Source: Ferrovibrio sp. | Lineage (GTDB): Bacteria > Pseudomonadota > Alphaproteobacteria > Ferrovibrionales > Ferrovibrionaceae | DNA length: 50,348 bases | Direction: 5' to 3' | NCBI RefSeq assembly: GCF_025869515.1 | Contig: NZ_JAOZVR010000090.1 | Location: 1-50,348, forward strand | Part shown: in pieces, positions 50,272 through 50,348 of the stretch | Layout: every line of letters begins with the position of its first letter | Numbering within the stretch: the stretch's first letter is position 1 | Made by a program: the position numbers and the translations under genes | Notes under the pieces: generated by a model | The model's input: the letters and a program-made list of their open reading frames with translations, nothing else | Databases searched by the model: none | Told to the model about the DNA's origin: nothing

Positions 50272-50348
50272 TCAGTCGCGGGCCACGCACATGGCGATGC
50301 CCATGCCGCCGCCGATGCACAACGTGGCGAGGCCCTTCTTGGCATCGC
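50272..50348 (-). CDS. phaA: Acetyl-CoA acetyltransferase (thiolase), C-terminal fragment
   Basis: Only the last 25 residues are in the window; the gene continues past the right edge. They read GLATLCIGGGMGIAMCVARD, which contains the thiolase C-terminal catalytic Cys in CIGGG. With phaB directly downstream on the same strand, it is most likely the beta-ketothiolase PhaA of PHB synthesis, although another thiolase could sit here. Confidence 0.82.
   Translation of the reverse strand, partial: DAKKGLATLCIGGGMGIAMCVARD

Noticed and set aside
1..50348. CRISPR arrays, insertion sequences, replication origin
   Set aside because: No regular spaced repeats, transposase-like proteins or DnaA-box clusters were found on reading the window.

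Overview
The window is about 50 kb of high-GC, densely packed DNA. The respiratory narGHJI genes, a beta-oxidation ETF:quinone oxidoreductase, PHB genes at the right edge, IspE and the overall protein style suggest a free-living alphaproteobacterium, probably of Rhodospirillales type. That assignment is inference from protein character only. I see no phage, plasmid, transposase, integrase or CRISPR. One tRNA gene (tRNA-Gln, UUG) is present.

Region 1 (1-13.2 kb) is a nitrate-respiration island. Reading leftward, it holds two NarK-type transporters, narG, narH, narJ, narI, a PpiC-type foldase and the N-terminal part of a beta-carbonic anhydrase that meets a stop at the window edge. Divergent from it is a Crp/Fnr-family regulator without FeS cysteines (NarR/Dnr-like). 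That regulator runs into a convergent radical-SAM/SPASM gene, which is followed by a divergent mog gene for molybdenum cofactor synthesis. Fnr-type boxes (TTGAT-N4-GTCAA and variants) lie in both control regions, so these genes look like one anaerobic nitrate regulon. A second Mog/MoaB protein lies at 25.8 kb.

Region 2 (13.3-28.2 kb) is mostly housekeeping. It contains an overlapping phosphoribosyltransferase/alpha-beta hydrolase pair, a ketopantoate-reductase-like protein and three small membrane proteins. A sodium:solute symporter with its DUF4212 small subunit lies divergent from a conserved protein, a DnaQ-like exonuclease and a CBS-DUF294 nucleotidyltransferase. Then follow an MmcQ/YjbR protein, a PA0069-type radical SAM protein, a flavin reductase, a REP-like repeat, a GNAT, MoaB and a soluble lytic transglycosylase.

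Region 3 (28.3-37 kb) has an MFS carrier coupled to a family-4-like uracil-DNA glycosylase, ETF-QO, a TPR lipoprotein, IspE, tRNA-Gln, a methyltransferase and a class III cyclase.

Region 4 (37-45.2 kb) is the most interesting part. On the minus strand it reads: a secreted DUF6134-like protein, an OmpR-type regulator, a histidine kinase, a 'thermostable hemolysin'-family protein (probably a GNAT-fold acyl/aminoacyl enzyme), an acyl-AMP ligase-like protein whose C-terminal catalytic Lys is Arg, a heme-oxygenase-like diiron-oxidase candidate, and a short-chain dehydrogenase. The four enzyme genes overlap one another. Almost the same 17-bp tandem CTTAC-N6-CTTAC motif lies about 50 bp upstream of the first gene of the regulator operon and again about 50 bp upstream of the hemolysin-family gene. 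This suggests an autoregulated two-component system driving an uncharacterised small-molecule pathway.

Region 5 (45.2-50.3 kb) has an orphan branched-chain-amino-acid-type binding protein, an isoprenylcysteine-methyltransferase-like membrane protein, a class I methyltransferase, a Tyr/Pro/His-rich secreted protein, a PAS_5-type protein, phaB and the end of a thiolase (phaA-like).
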